Of a stretch of DNA of 64,000 nucleotides, positions 37,001-44,209 are shown piece after piece. The notes below the pieces were generated by a model. That model did no database searches. It saw only the letters and a program-made list of their open reading frames with translations, and had not been told where the DNA came from. Source of the DNA: CAZHNW01 sp942491575 (lineage in GTDB: Bacteria; Spirochaetota; UBA4802; UBA5550); contig CALOBT010000031.1 in assembly GCA_942491575.1 (NCBI GenBank), forward strand, positions 682,001-746,000. The letters are read 5' to 3'. Positions within the stretch are counted from its first letter, which is position 1. The number at the start of each line of letters is the position of its first letter. Position numbers and translations under genes: made by a program.

Positions 37001-38653
37001 GATTATATCACTGACCGGTATGTCCGCTACGAATATAAATACGACGGCCTGAATCGTCTCACCGCGGCTCAGGGTCGCTTTGGCGCCGACAGTGAAACCA
37101 TCTCGAAGCGTTTCCAGCGTGGATATTCCTACGCACAGAACGGCAACCTTACCGGTAAAGATATCTACAATCCTGAATCGGGTACTCTTCAGGATAGATG
37201 GGTATACCACTACTCTAACCATGCCGCAACCGGTATCGACACAACCGCCCACGGTACGGGGCGCTTCACCATGAATTACGATGATGTCGGTAACATGATT
37301 TATCAGCATGATGCCGCCACAGGCAAAAAAAAGGAGATGAACTACGACTGGCAGAATCGCGTCAGCCGCGTCATGGACCCCGATACGGGTACTTTAGTGG
37401 GTCAGTACTGGTATGATGATAATGGCTTCCGTGTCCGAAAACTCGCCCTCCGTGAGTCCGAAGGGCAGGAGTACCACATGGAGGTACTCTATCCTTCAAT
37501 GTACTTCGGTATGGAGCAGCAGAAGACTCTCAGTGGTCATGATGTTCCTGATTCGCAGAGTGCGGTCAATAATATCTATCTTAATGGTGTACGTATCGCC
37601 GCCATGGCTCCGGGTGGAAAGACATTATATTATTTGACTGATCAGGTTGATTCGGTTAACGTAGTGACTGATGATGATGCCAATACGGTATCGCGCTTTG
37701 AGTATCTTCCCTATGGGGCGACTTGGGTCGAAGAGGGGGAAGACAAACATAATCCGAAGTATAATTCCCAGGAGTTGGATAAAGAGACTGGGTACTATTA
37801 CTATAATGCCCGGCATTACGATCCGGAAATAGCCCGTTTTGTCACTGCGGATAATGTGATTGATGGCCAGATGGATACTCAGGGGTGGAACCGGTATAGT
37901 TATGTTAAGGGGAATCCTATTGTTTATAAGGATCCGACTGGGCATGCGGTGTACAAAAATGAATTCTATAATCAACTCAAAAGTGATGCGGAAAGTGGAG
38001 AAAGAATGATGAATTCCGCAAAATGGGAAGGACAAGCAAAGGAAGCAAACAAAAATTTAGAAGCTAAATTAAACAAGGCCCGCGATTCTGTTGACAAAAT
38101 TTATGATGGTGGTAAAGTAAAAGAAATATTGATGAAAAATCTTGAACGAGATGGCAATGGAAAAATAATTCGAGATAAAGATGGACAGGCATTTAGTAAA
38201 ATCGGTAATACGAGAGTAATATTTAGAAAAGGTGTAGGCGATGTCGAAAAGTCAATTAAGGCAATGAAAAATAAATCAATGGAAGTTTTAGGTGATATGA
38301 TGAGAGAAAATAAACTTACAGAAATAAGTGTATCCAGCATGAAACGAGGGAAAGGTCAGAAAGCACACACAGATGGGAGAGCATTTGATATTTTAAGCGC
38401 GAAATCAGGAAAAGAAACAGCAGTATTTGATAATAAGAATAGTGACCAAAAAGAAAGCAAATTAGCTAAGCGAATGACAGCTTGGTTGGCTAAAGATAAA
38501 AGAGTCAATCAAGCGTTTACCCCTTGGCAGATGGTTGATAAAGTATATGGCAAGGGGAGACCAAGGCCAAACGAGTGGAAAAATAAATCTTATAGGAAAG
38601 CTAAGAATGATTGGGATCATAACAATCATTTGCATTTTGGAGTTCGACCTTAG
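31001..38653 (+). CDS. SpvB/TcdB/RHS-repeat lipoprotein toxin with C-terminal LAS-type metallopeptidase domain
   Basis: 2550 residues. The signal peptide ends IFFTGC (Cys30), so it is a lipoprotein. An SpvB-like N-domain follows (about 75-370: GTVNLSYPVDVPQGR, GLVGIGWSMG). Six FG-GAP/VCBS-like GD(F/Y)NGDG repeats lie at about 388-700 and a seventh near 1140. A TcdB-middle-like region follows, then many YD/RHS repeats (about 1430-2250). The RHS core motif YYYNARHYDPEIARFVTAD lies near 2265 and DPTGH near 2309. This matches a fused Tc-toxin B and C shell. The final 237 residues are unrelated to the shell and AT-richer. They carry HTDGRAFDI (HxxGxxxD) and HLHFGV (HxH), the zinc ligands of M15/M74 LAS peptidases, which cut peptidoglycan peptides. 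A probable immunity gene follows. Confidence 0.85.
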   Translation: MIKTKKTVLIKVSLIIRVFICFAVIFFTGCGEKSNFSSPHEVPPSSCAPSGTDAFSSSTNRSDKEGETAPKLDPLSGAGYIKPPQINNYGTVNLSYPVDVPQGRAGIQPSVGLSYSSSGGDGLVGIGWSMGTGLGVISRTTRHGQLYYDHRDTFTFNGKRLVKVEGPANSEEGTYRLEIESGFSKLVLSDTDSGGIWRVYDKAGTVTTFGENKSSRIYRSEDDSKTYIWNYSRSVDLNGNYMYAVYDTSDYEDNHILYLQEIRYTGNIRTGHTAKQWVKFIYKKRDDAYVSKAPGFVMKMDRMLDRIDLGWDSGSLFTSDSLWQYEMVYKTSPDSHRPYLVTVNSSRNTTQPKFNYRNLSTDDRSLIWEKIYNPRYNDTEVNPDATKYFEGDFNGDGISDMVFFNPVSGDWSAAQGRKTGGYTYPTYGNRFQGYDSEKKIKFFKGNVTGDYNGDGRSDIAMFLPETKEFIVAQHNGKIFEFVHYGTLAIDDLDIFKCEWFPGDYDGNGLSDAVLFNEPTGEWVLMRNMGQSFEFTKFAKNFKNLFRDDFNPNMYLNSESTFDESEYGKDRGKVHFLSGDYNGDGRTDITVYDSRSGKWFVGANYRKEGSVPFELKWTQYARFTAPQQALFGNDRFSGDFNGDGYSDFLLFDRADGQWWLGETQNDTINFRKFSEAPKFKDITRWLQGDFNGDGRTDIGFYSKTDNCFWIGEAKPDGFTYKIYNDLNKAANAPDMNRVMRTPLPADEVKLADTEKIVAANGKTYSFSTRYDANVRSEKGETVFAGNFSGSGPELLVYRKNSIYKRSSNESLDAGYYTALPGADRTDAVSDKSLTDVTGEGITLLGNGSPVVYNSDGHEGLLYYQKSGDDHEVTLLKKENGSWKENNVALFTENESSGFDIKKSLYFYDFIDSDTDKSFFLFKSGDTLGDARFLINGDADSAIPLERDLSDSSFTDEDLNNFLKSYPSSRTSKFVFGGKFNGSDFLLLLIDTSTSTQKWYLGTFDGSKISFRKVTPAEDFTGSGYTGQYRAYNDGPNNGSLLYETRSNGVSQFRRISLDTDNYEAGSSDMVALSSGESFTGSYDHNGYPVIKTGTGYKLLNLANFQLVPCTFLPDNAIAAYQAKTAKRSDLMDAHYPFRWIQGDYNGDGKTDIGIFHLKEQNWYFANSQGTIPDMVYQVENGIGGKYTFEFSHSSRFDNTGEDDIPDLPMNYKVCTRLTVEDGRGDEISTKYEYSNGYAFSAFINGYKETDYFGFGTFKTIDSYGGKSVSTYNNVPYDDFRKNRSLAGAVKETVVFGSDHREYSRAEYEYKLHEISPPDPPEGGSKSFLVEPVEVREYKNKILFQTKNSNIVLTPGKYEMVSKTESVTDHYKDEVHSPVTVSSYQEFDNIEETNEMRLKVERDLTGSSHEVTSSYLYDDRGNVTREEKAYTGTGLTSAAPQVMEYEYDSYGNRTVSRNLSGSPARETLTSFDEPLHQFAVTQTVIGDSRNYLTKFTINYGIAFGGVEKKEDENGNSTYYTFDDYGRLEKQETDADSSRDTIATYNYSRSFPLRGTVEQHTGTDDAHTVTSVYADGMGRSIHSVRAEKLDGSIMKVTKTGLLKYDSIGRLISKSQTHWGTENDLYNFIPNTTVKYPTLTQYDAAGRVLKVTSPKNNSSEAETSVTNIYTYDNPWVTTGTHSIGRSKTTVSNSRGQVLYVTDSGTGDGSTPLTNRSLSGAEGTVTAKMGFAYDIAGNRVKKMDLNSTTMSLEVESDKFQVGRKDTSGHNKAYWRYDGFGRVVESSDPDLGYTKVEYDDFGAVKNQTDALGRITSFTYDRLGRVTVKTLPASAGQVTYHYDEEPGCENAVSRLVKVVDPAQTKIMSYDRLGRVKRETRKLNVSGVADDTFITDFTFDMQGRKKTITYPEDPTSGRRISVTHTYGFMGVTSLKSGNDVSKDIVKAIEYNEFGQMTRILRGNDTNTVYTYDIRGRLTNLRTVAASSGKELQNVTYDFRIDNSVAAREDYITDRYVRYEYKYDGLNRLTAAQGRFGADSETISKRFQRGYSYAQNGNLTGKDIYNPESGTLQDRWVYHYSNHAATGIDTTAHGTGRFTMNYDDVGNMIYQHDAATGKKKEMNYDWQNRVSRVMDPDTGTLVGQYWYDDNGFRVRKLALRESEGQEYHMEVLYPSMYFGMEQQKTLSGHDVPDSQSAVNNIYLNGVRIAAMAPGGKTLYYLTDQVDSVNVVTDDDANTVSRFEYLPYGATWVEEGEDKHNPKYNSQELDKETGYYYYNARHYDPEIARFVTADNVIDGQMDTQGWNRYSYVKGNPIVYKDPTGHAVYKNEFYNQLKSDAESGERMMNSAKWEGQAKEANKNLEAKLNKARDSVDKIYDGGKVKEILMKNLERDGNGKIIRDKDGQAFSKIGNTRVIFRKGVGDVEKSIKAMKNKSMEVLGDMMRENKLTEISVSSMKRGKGQKAHTDGRAFDILSAKSGKETAVFDNKNSDQKESKLAKRMTAWLAKDKRVNQAFTPWQMVDKVYGKGRPRPNEWKNKSYRKAKNDWDHNNHLHFGVRP

Positions 38654-38673
38654 TTTATGATTAAGAGGCAATT

Positions 38674-39288
38674 ATGAAAAAGACATTATTTATAATAGTA
38701 TTAATTATTTTTATGCAAAGCAGCTTGCATTCTGGATTAAAACCATTTTCTAATAATTATTATATAGTAATGGGTAATAATCTAAATGTTCGATCTAATC
38801 CGAATACAAAAGCTAATGTAGTGATTCAATTAAAAATACTATCTGAAGTCAAATTACTTAGACTAAAAAATAAGGAAGTTAAAATTGGAAATATAAAAGG
38901 TAAATGGGCATTTATAGACACTAGAGTCTTTAATGATGATGTAACTGATACAATAAAAGGTTGGGTGTTTAATTATTATCTATCTAATACTAAAGAATTT
39001 ATTCTAATGACAAAATTTAAAGAATGTAGTCTTGAAGATAATGTTGGTGACACTTTTTTGTCTTATCGATTTAATAAAAATGGAACGTATATCAGAAAAG
39101 ACTATGATAGCGAAAAAAATAAATATTACTATTTATCTGGTAATCTTTATAAGTATAGAAACGTAATAATAGCATCAGATAAAGATAAGGAAAGAGGTAT
39201 CGATGTTAGTTTTTATTTAAAACAAGATGGTAGATTGTGTAGCAAATATTATAATTCTAAAGGGAAACAAATTTGTTCCAACAAATAA
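38674..39288 (+). CDS. Secreted SH3-domain protein, probable immunity protein of the RHS toxin
   Basis: 204 residues. A signal peptide (about 1-20, LFIIVLIIFMQSSLHS) is followed by a bacterial SH3 domain (about 25-105): YYIVMGNNLNVRSNPNTKAN, WAFIDTRVF and GWVFNYYL. The rest is a beta-rich tail (about 110-204) I do not recognise. AAGAGG lies before the ATG, 20 bp after the RHS toxin stop. It shares the AT-rich composition of the toxin tip. Immunity genes sit directly after their toxin; a peptidoglycan peptidase acts in the periplasm, so its antidote must be exported, and SH3 domains often bind wall peptides. That function is inference. Confidence 0.65.
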   Translation: MKKTLFIIVLIIFMQSSLHSGLKPFSNNYYIVMGNNLNVRSNPNTKANVVIQLKILSEVKLLRLKNKEVKIGNIKGKWAFIDTRVFNDDVTDTIKGWVFNYYLSNTKEFILMTKFKECSLEDNVGDTFLSYRFNKNGTYIRKDYDSEKNKYYYLSGNLYKYRNVIIASDKDKERGIDVSFYLKQDGRLCSKYYNSKGKQICSNK

Positions 39289-39682
39289 TTTGTTGATTTT
39301 AAAAAAACTATGAACTTTTAAAACAACATAGAGCGAAATAAAGCATAAACCAACACAAAAGCCTCGCCTCGGGGGGCTTGGAATTAATACAGAATCCACG
39401 GACATTTCGGACAGTACGGACACTTTTTTGTGATCTTTAATAATCTATAGAAAGGGGTATAGGGATTATATATTTATTCTATTAAAACAAAAAAAACTTT
39501 CCTGATTTATCCTCCCGAAGTGTCCAAGTGTTCGTAAAAAAAAGAGTACCAAATAAAGAGGGTCCCTTGTCTCTTGTAACTTTTACCCCATACAACCTGA
39601 CCACTAAAAAAATCATTCTCTTTATAAAAAATTATTAATCTTCCTGTTCTCTCAATCGTTTATCCTATGAGGGGATAAACGA
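39289..39682. other. AT-rich intergenic region after the toxin-immunity pair
   Basis: About 390 bases with no gene. It holds a weak AAGCC/GGCTT hairpin (about 39359-39380) and an imperfect inverted repeat of GGACATTTCGGA (about 39401) with CCCGAAGTGTCC (about 39513). It looks like recombination scar DNA between the RHS locus and the Rpn pseudogene. Confidence 0.4.
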
Positions 39683-40371
39683 TTGAAAAAAACAAACCAA
39701 CACGATAAACGCTAGAAGAAACTGTTTTCAAATCCAACATTGTTGCGTGAACTTCTTGAATCTTTCGTGGAAGAAGATTTTATCAGAGAACTTGATTTCT
39801 CAACTCTCGAACGAATAGATAAATCATTTGTAACAGACAGCTTTCGGGAAAAAGAATCTGACCTGATTTATAAAATCCATTTTAAGAATCAGGAAATCTA
39901 TATATATCTGCTCATAGAATTTCAGTCAACAGTGGACAGATTTATGGCGCTGAGAATCCTTCGGTATATCTGTGAATTCTATGAGTTTTTGATTCAACAG
40001 AAGATAAAAAAACTCCCCGCAGTATTTCCGGTATTATTGTACAATGGTGATATCCGCTGGACAGCAAAGCATAACATAAAGGAATTGATAAACCATGTAA
40101 TTGTAGAAATTTTATTTCTGGTCATACTTTTTCCCGAATTCTGGCCGTATGAAATCAGTCGATTTTGGCCGGATTACCGTGATATAGCGTAAATTTATTC
40201 CCTGTTTCATCATAGAATTTCCCACAAAATTGCCTTTTTCCCCGATACCACAGAGAAATAATCTCACACATTATGACACCCTAAAAAACAGGCCATATTC
40301 CATGACCTGCTTTTTCTACGATGCTGAAGGCGAAATTTTTCTGTCTTCAAACCTTCCAATTTTTATGACAC

Positions 40372-41178
40372 CTACAGCATGGCAGCCTCCAGATCATTCT
40401 GAACCCTCCAGTGGGGCTGAATGAGCACACGATTTACCACATCAAGATCTATTGTTCTTTTCCCAGCTCTGACGCCTTCGAGCAAAGAGGCAATAGAGAG
40501 GTTGCGTGCCTTTCTTAGGATGCCGTCGGAAGAGCGGACAACAAGGGCCAGAGCGTCTTCAGTGAATGTGTTGTGTCCGAGACCAACCTGATCAAACTGG
40601 CCGAGTAAGAAGGCCTCCATGTCATCGGGGTTGATTTTCGGCGTTGTGACCGAGTAGGTTACCCGGCTCTTGATATCCTCATTGACCTTCAGGCACATTG
40701 ATGCCAAAAGCTCAACCTGGCCGACGAGAATGAGATTATGATTCTTGGGGAAATCATCAAAGAGGAGTCGCAGTCTTCTCAGGGTGGCGATCTCCATAAG
40801 ATGAGCATCATCAATGATGGTCATGATAACTTTACCCTGACGATTCAAAGAATAGGCCTCTTCAATAAGACGCTTTTCGCACTTGAAACTGTCTCCGATA
40901 TAATCAACATTAAAGGCATGGCAGAGTATTTTGACCGTATTGGTATAGGTGTGAAGGGTACGGCCAACAGTAACGACAACAGACCGCTTGTCGGCATTTC
41001 TTACCAGAGAATCCTTTATGATGGATTTGCCGGTACCGGGCTCACCCATGACAAGGCATAAGCCCCCCTGTTGAGAATGAACACCCAGAATATCTGAAAT
41101 CTCCTGCTGAAAAGAGAGAAGAGAAATCGAATCAAGAGAAAAGGGATTGCGGTCAATACCGAAAAATGATTTAATCAT
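40372..41178 (-). CDS. TniB/ExeA-like AAA+ ATPase of the transposon
   Basis: 268 residues. It starts FFGIDRNPFSLD as ExeA/TniB-type ATPases do. Walker A reads VMGEPGTGKSII near 41-52, Walker B IMTIIDDAHLM near 118-128, and sensor region NLILVGQVELLA near 149. It probably selects or marks target DNA for the transposase, like TniB, IstB or MuB. It is separated from the transposase stop by a single base and translated as part of the same message. Confidence 0.88.
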   Translation of the reverse strand: MIKSFFGIDRNPFSLDSISLLSFQQEISDILGVHSQQGGLCLVMGEPGTGKSIIKDSLVRNADKRSVVVTVGRTLHTYTNTVKILCHAFNVDYIGDSFKCEKRLIEEAYSLNRQGKVIMTIIDDAHLMEIATLRRLRLLFDDFPKNHNLILVGQVELLASMCLKVNEDIKSRVTYSVTTPKINPDDMEAFLLGQFDQVGLGHNTFTEDALALVVRSSDGILRKARNLSIASLLEGVRAGKRTIDLDVVNRVLIQPHWRVQNDLEAAML

Positions 41179-41179
41179 G

Positions 41180-42397
41180 TTACACCTCTCTCCTGTTTCG
41201 TTTTACCATGCCATTGGCAATGAGGTCTACGGGACATGCTTCTCCCATACGCTCATTCTTGTAATAGACAATGACCGGGGTGTCCGGCTGGCTCTTGTTA
41301 AAGCGAATTTGAATTTTCTTGCCACTGAGCATCCGGGGAGCTTCAAAGGTTTTTCTTCGAAATGAAAAGGTGTTTGCGTTTGAGACCATTCTGTCATCTT
41401 CGTTGAAGAAGAGTTCATCATTAGCATTGATGTTTGGAAGAAACCTGATACGGGAACAGTCAAGTCCATAGCGGTCTATAGGCTTCATGCCCAGAACAGC
41501 GTGTTGTTTGTGATTATACTCGTTTTCAACCCATTCAAAAAATGCCTTGTTTAAATTTTCAAGGGAAGAGAGGTCAAGGTCTCTTGATAAAAAGCTCATA
41601 CGGACTGTTCTGAAGAATCTTTCAATCTTTCCCTTGGCGGCACCATCTCGCACAGGCGTATGGGTCAGAATACAGCCAATACGGGCGCATACAAGCGTGA
41701 GTTCCTTTGATGTATAGGCAGAACCATTGTCTACATAAAGCTGTTCAGGAATGCCCCGTTTGTAAAAGGCCTTTCTGAGGGCAGCAAGGACTGTTTCGGT
41801 TTTTTCATCAAGGAAGAATTCGCCATGGCAGATAACCCTGCTGGCGTCATCAATAAAGGCAATGAGTTTGGTCTGATACGATCTGCCCTTGTGCTTCACA
41901 TAGGGACCAAACATGGTATCTCCCTGCCAGAGTTGGTTGGCATATTGCATGGCAAAGGCAAGACGTTCTGGCCTTAGAGAATCCTCTTCCATGAGCTCAT
42001 ACTCCCGAATAAACCGGTAAAAGGTGGTCTGGGCCATTTCATCTCTCCTTAAAAGGCCCAGTTCAATAGCCTTTCGGTAGAGGGCCATTTTGTTATAGTG
42101 ACCTTTTCTGAAGTGGCTCTTGACTTTGTTAATAACCTCTAAGAGTTCTTCGGGTGAGACTTTTCGTGTAGACCCTTTATCCCTGCGGGCCTTTGGACTC
42201 AAGGCGGTGACACCATGATTTTTGTAGCGGTAATACCATGTGTAAATGGTCCGCCAGGTAAATTGCCTTTTTTCTCCGTATTCATCAATGAATACCATTT
42301 GGGCAACATTCTCTACTCGTTCCTGCTGTGTTTTCCCCGGGGCAGATTCAATGGCTCCCAGGACTCTCATCTTAAGATAGGATGACGGCTGTTTCAT
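41180..42397 (-). CDS. DDE integrase-type transposase (TniA/Mu-like)
   Basis: 405 residues. An N-terminal helix-turn-helix (about 40-75, TWRTIYTWYYRYKNHGVTALS) is followed by an rve catalytic core. Asp lies in WQGDTMFGPYVK near 159, Asp in LYVDNGSAYTS near 222 and Glu in KGKIERFFRTVR near 257; a Mu-type C-terminal beta-barrel follows (FSFRRKTFEAPRMLSGKKIQI). All catalytic residues are present. It should join transposon ends to target DNA together with the downstream ATPase. The start is ATG 42397, with GGAGG-like bases upstream. Confidence 0.92.
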   Translation of the reverse strand: MKQPSSYLKMRVLGAIESAPGKTQQERVENVAQMVFIDEYGEKRQFTWRTIYTWYYRYKNHGVTALSPKARRDKGSTRKVSPEELLEVINKVKSHFRKGHYNKMALYRKAIELGLLRRDEMAQTTFYRFIREYELMEEDSLRPERLAFAMQYANQLWQGDTMFGPYVKHKGRSYQTKLIAFIDDASRVICHGEFFLDEKTETVLAALRKAFYKRGIPEQLYVDNGSAYTSKELTLVCARIGCILTHTPVRDGAAKGKIERFFRTVRMSFLSRDLDLSSLENLNKAFFEWVENEYNHKQHAVLGMKPIDRYGLDCSRIRFLPNINANDELFFNEDDRMVSNANTFSFRRKTFEAPRMLSGKKIQIRFNKSQPDTPVIVYYKNERMGEACPVDLIANGMVKRNRREV

Positions 42398-42552
42398 ATT
42401 GATACCTCCATGTATAAATGTGGATGAGTATAGGAGAGGCTGAATCGGCTGTCACGGGCAGATCCTGTTGCCGTTGAAAAGAGGGTAAATGGCTATAGAA
42501 AAGTCTGATGGGATGAAAGCAAAAAAGGGAGCTGGAATCTGTTCGCTAAGGG

Positions 42553-43104
42553 CTAAATGAATGATTTCTGAGATGCCAGTTGATACTCAGCGATGGGATT
42601 GCAGGCAGTATTTTTAAAGACAACTGACAGGTGGAGAATAGTTTCTCTGTGAGGGCAATTCTCCGATAGTGGGACATGAGGATAATTGTCGGCAAGGAAG
42701 GTGCGAATCTGTGGGGTTGAAAACTTGAATCTTTGCCAGAGCCTGTAGAATGTTGAAATCGATAACGGGCAGGAAGGATCGATTGTTTCATAGGATTTGT
42801 TGATAGAGAGTTCAGTAAGAATGGCATTAAGAAACTGCCAGAAGAGTTCAGCTGAAATAAATCCCCCTCTGATGAAATTATAAAAGAGCAGGTAAAGTGT
42901 TCGGCCACAACCGCTTCTCCTGTTTCTGTTTGAACAGAAGACTCTTCTCCCTTTGGTGATAGACTTTTTGTAATCGGATTGTCCGTAGGTATAACCGTGA
43001 AAAATGAGCATGCCGACTTTGCCGCAGTGTTTGCACTGCTGGAGCTTCAGGTTTAGTGACTGGTCAAGCTGATCTGAATGAACTATGAAGACAGGGGTAC
43101 TCAT
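42553..43104 (-). CDS. Zinc-ribbon protein of the transposon (DUF6431-like, tentative)
   Basis: 183 residues. CKHCGKVGMLIFHGYTYG supplies a CxxC pair near residue 22, and RRVFCSNRNRRSGCGRTL a second cysteine group near 55, together a likely zinc ribbon. A helical region with LSISTFYRLWQRFK (about 115-128) could be a DNA-binding helix-turn-helix. It lies upstream of and in the same direction as the transposase, separated by 155 bp, and is inside the excisable unit. I think it belongs to a transposon-linked family (DUF6431), but that name is from memory. It may regulate transposition or recognise ends. Confidence 0.65.
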   Translation of the reverse strand: MSTPVFIVHSDQLDQSLNLKLQQCKHCGKVGMLIFHGYTYGQSDYKKSITKGRRVFCSNRNRRSGCGRTLYLLFYNFIRGGFISAELFWQFLNAILTELSINKSYETIDPSCPLSISTFYRLWQRFKFSTPQIRTFLADNYPHVPLSENCPHRETILHLSVVFKNTACNPIAEYQLASQKSFI

Positions 43105-43859
43105 AGTTCATTATCGGGAAATGGATTACCAAATTAACGGTGTATAAAAAGAATTGATCTTCAGTGGCTATGTGGTTATATGTTGGTTGTTCTGTGGCAG
43201 GAGCGGGGTAATTAACAACTACCCGGTTCTGGAAAATGAATTATCCAGAGAAACACTGCTGCAGATAAAAAATGCCGTTTCGGCCATATTTTATATTGAA
43301 AACAGCAGCATAGAAGAAACCAGGAAAAATATAAATAAAATCGTTAAATTATTAATGACAGAGAGCCCGGAAGTGATTAATTTGTTTAAGAACTGGCTAA
43401 ATGACCTTCTCGGTTTCAAAGATACAGAGATAATTGAATCTCTGGACGAATTGGAGGAAACTCACGAAATGTTTGCAACAGCACTGAAAAAACATGATGA
43501 CGAATTAAAGCGTATAAGTGAGCAGAAAGGTATTGAGAAAGGTAAATTAGAAGGCAAAATTGAAGATGCCAGGAAAATGAGAAATAAAGGGATCAGTCTT
43601 GATGATATAATTGAAATTACAGGTCTTTCTGCCGAGACCCTTAAGGGGGCCGGGGTAGAGTAGTTTTTTCTCGCATCAAGTTCCGGTACAGATTCTTCGG
43701 TTTCAGCCTTCATGATGTATATTTCTCTGGCTTGATAGTAGCACAGACAAAGTAACAAGTTTAAAGTTTAATTATTGTGTCGGATATTTTCAGGCATATT
43801 CGAAAACTTCATGCAGGGTAGAATCACCTGTCCCTTTCAACTTGACACTTCATCCTTTT

Positions 43860-44078
43860 TCACTCCCAACATGCCTCCAGCAAAATATTTTCAACATTTC
43901 TTCTAACGTCAAAAACTGCGATAATATAAACGCTGTTGTCTGAAAATCGATAAAGAATTTTCCAGGGAGAAATAATAATTTCTCTGTAAGAATCTATACA
44001 GTGGATTCTTGATTCAGGTACAACCCGGCCCCGATGGTGTGGTCTAAATAAGGTACTGTCTATGATTTTCTCAGTCAA
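43860..44078 (-). pseudogene. N-terminally truncated RelE/ParE toxin remnant
   Basis: About 72 residues remain: LTEKIIDST, GRVVPES, YREIIISPWKILYRF and VYIIAVFDVRRNVENIL match the central and C-terminal parts of ParE toxins, which block gyrase. The first 25-30 residues are missing: an in-frame TAG lies five codons before the TTG at 44078, and an imperfect hairpin (44108-44130) follows. No antitoxin gene is adjacent. Confidence 0.7.
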
Positions 44079-44109
44079 TCTTTTTCGGGACTAATAGGTT
44101 TTCTGTTAA

Positions 44110-44125
44110 CCAGGGATTTAAACCC
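44110..44125. repeat. Second copy of CCAGGGATTTAAACCC
   Basis: The same 16 bases form the loop and inner stem of the terminator at 9889-9928. Here the flanks make only an imperfect stem (TTAACC with GGGTTA). Shared loop sequence over 34 kb suggests a dispersed repeat family that can act as terminator. Confidence 0.45.
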
Positions 44126-44209
44126 AGGGTTAGAAAAACAAATCAGATTACAGAAAAAATAGATGATTAAATAATACCGGTAGCATACTGTTGAAGGAGA
44201 GGTGAAAAA

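Larger units (their letters stand above)
40102..43207 (-). mobile_element. Three-gene TniA/TniB-like transposon inserted in rpn
   Basis: The limits come from the interrupted gene: GTAATT occurs at 40097-40102 and 43208-43213, giving a 5-bp (GTAAT) or 6-bp duplication, and the host frame is restored on excision. The left end then starts TGTAGAAATTTT. No clear terminal inverted repeat is visible. Both ends carry several TGG(C/T)-type motifs (CTGGTCATAC, CTGGCCGTATG on the left; GTGGCTATG, GTGGTTATATG on the right), possible transposase sites. Cargo consists only of a DDE transposase, an AAA ATPase and a zinc-ribbon protein, all on the minus strand. Confidence 0.8.
39683..43663 (+). pseudogene. 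Rpn family recombination-promoting nuclease (PD-(D/E)XK), broken twice
   Basis: The frame opens at TTG 39683 behind GAGGGGA and runs KKTNQHDKR, then TAG (39713-39715), then KKLFSNPTLLRELLESF, the normal Rpn N-terminus. The nuclease core follows (DLIYKIHFKNQEIYIYLLIEFQS has the Asp/Glu-x-Gln motif). At 40101 a transposon interrupts it after KELINHVI. The frame resumes at 43213 as NNYPVLENELSRETL and runs to TAG 43663. Excising the element and one GTAAT restores 290 codons, the usual family length. The C-terminal KGKLEGKIEDARKMRNKGIS and DDIIEITGLS helices are typical. These nucleases are transposase-related and often found as decaying copies. Confidence 0.9.

Noticed and set aside
39359..39381. 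AAGCC/GGCTT hairpin after the immunity gene as a terminator
   Set aside because: The stem is only five pairs with a large loop and no T-run; too weak to call.
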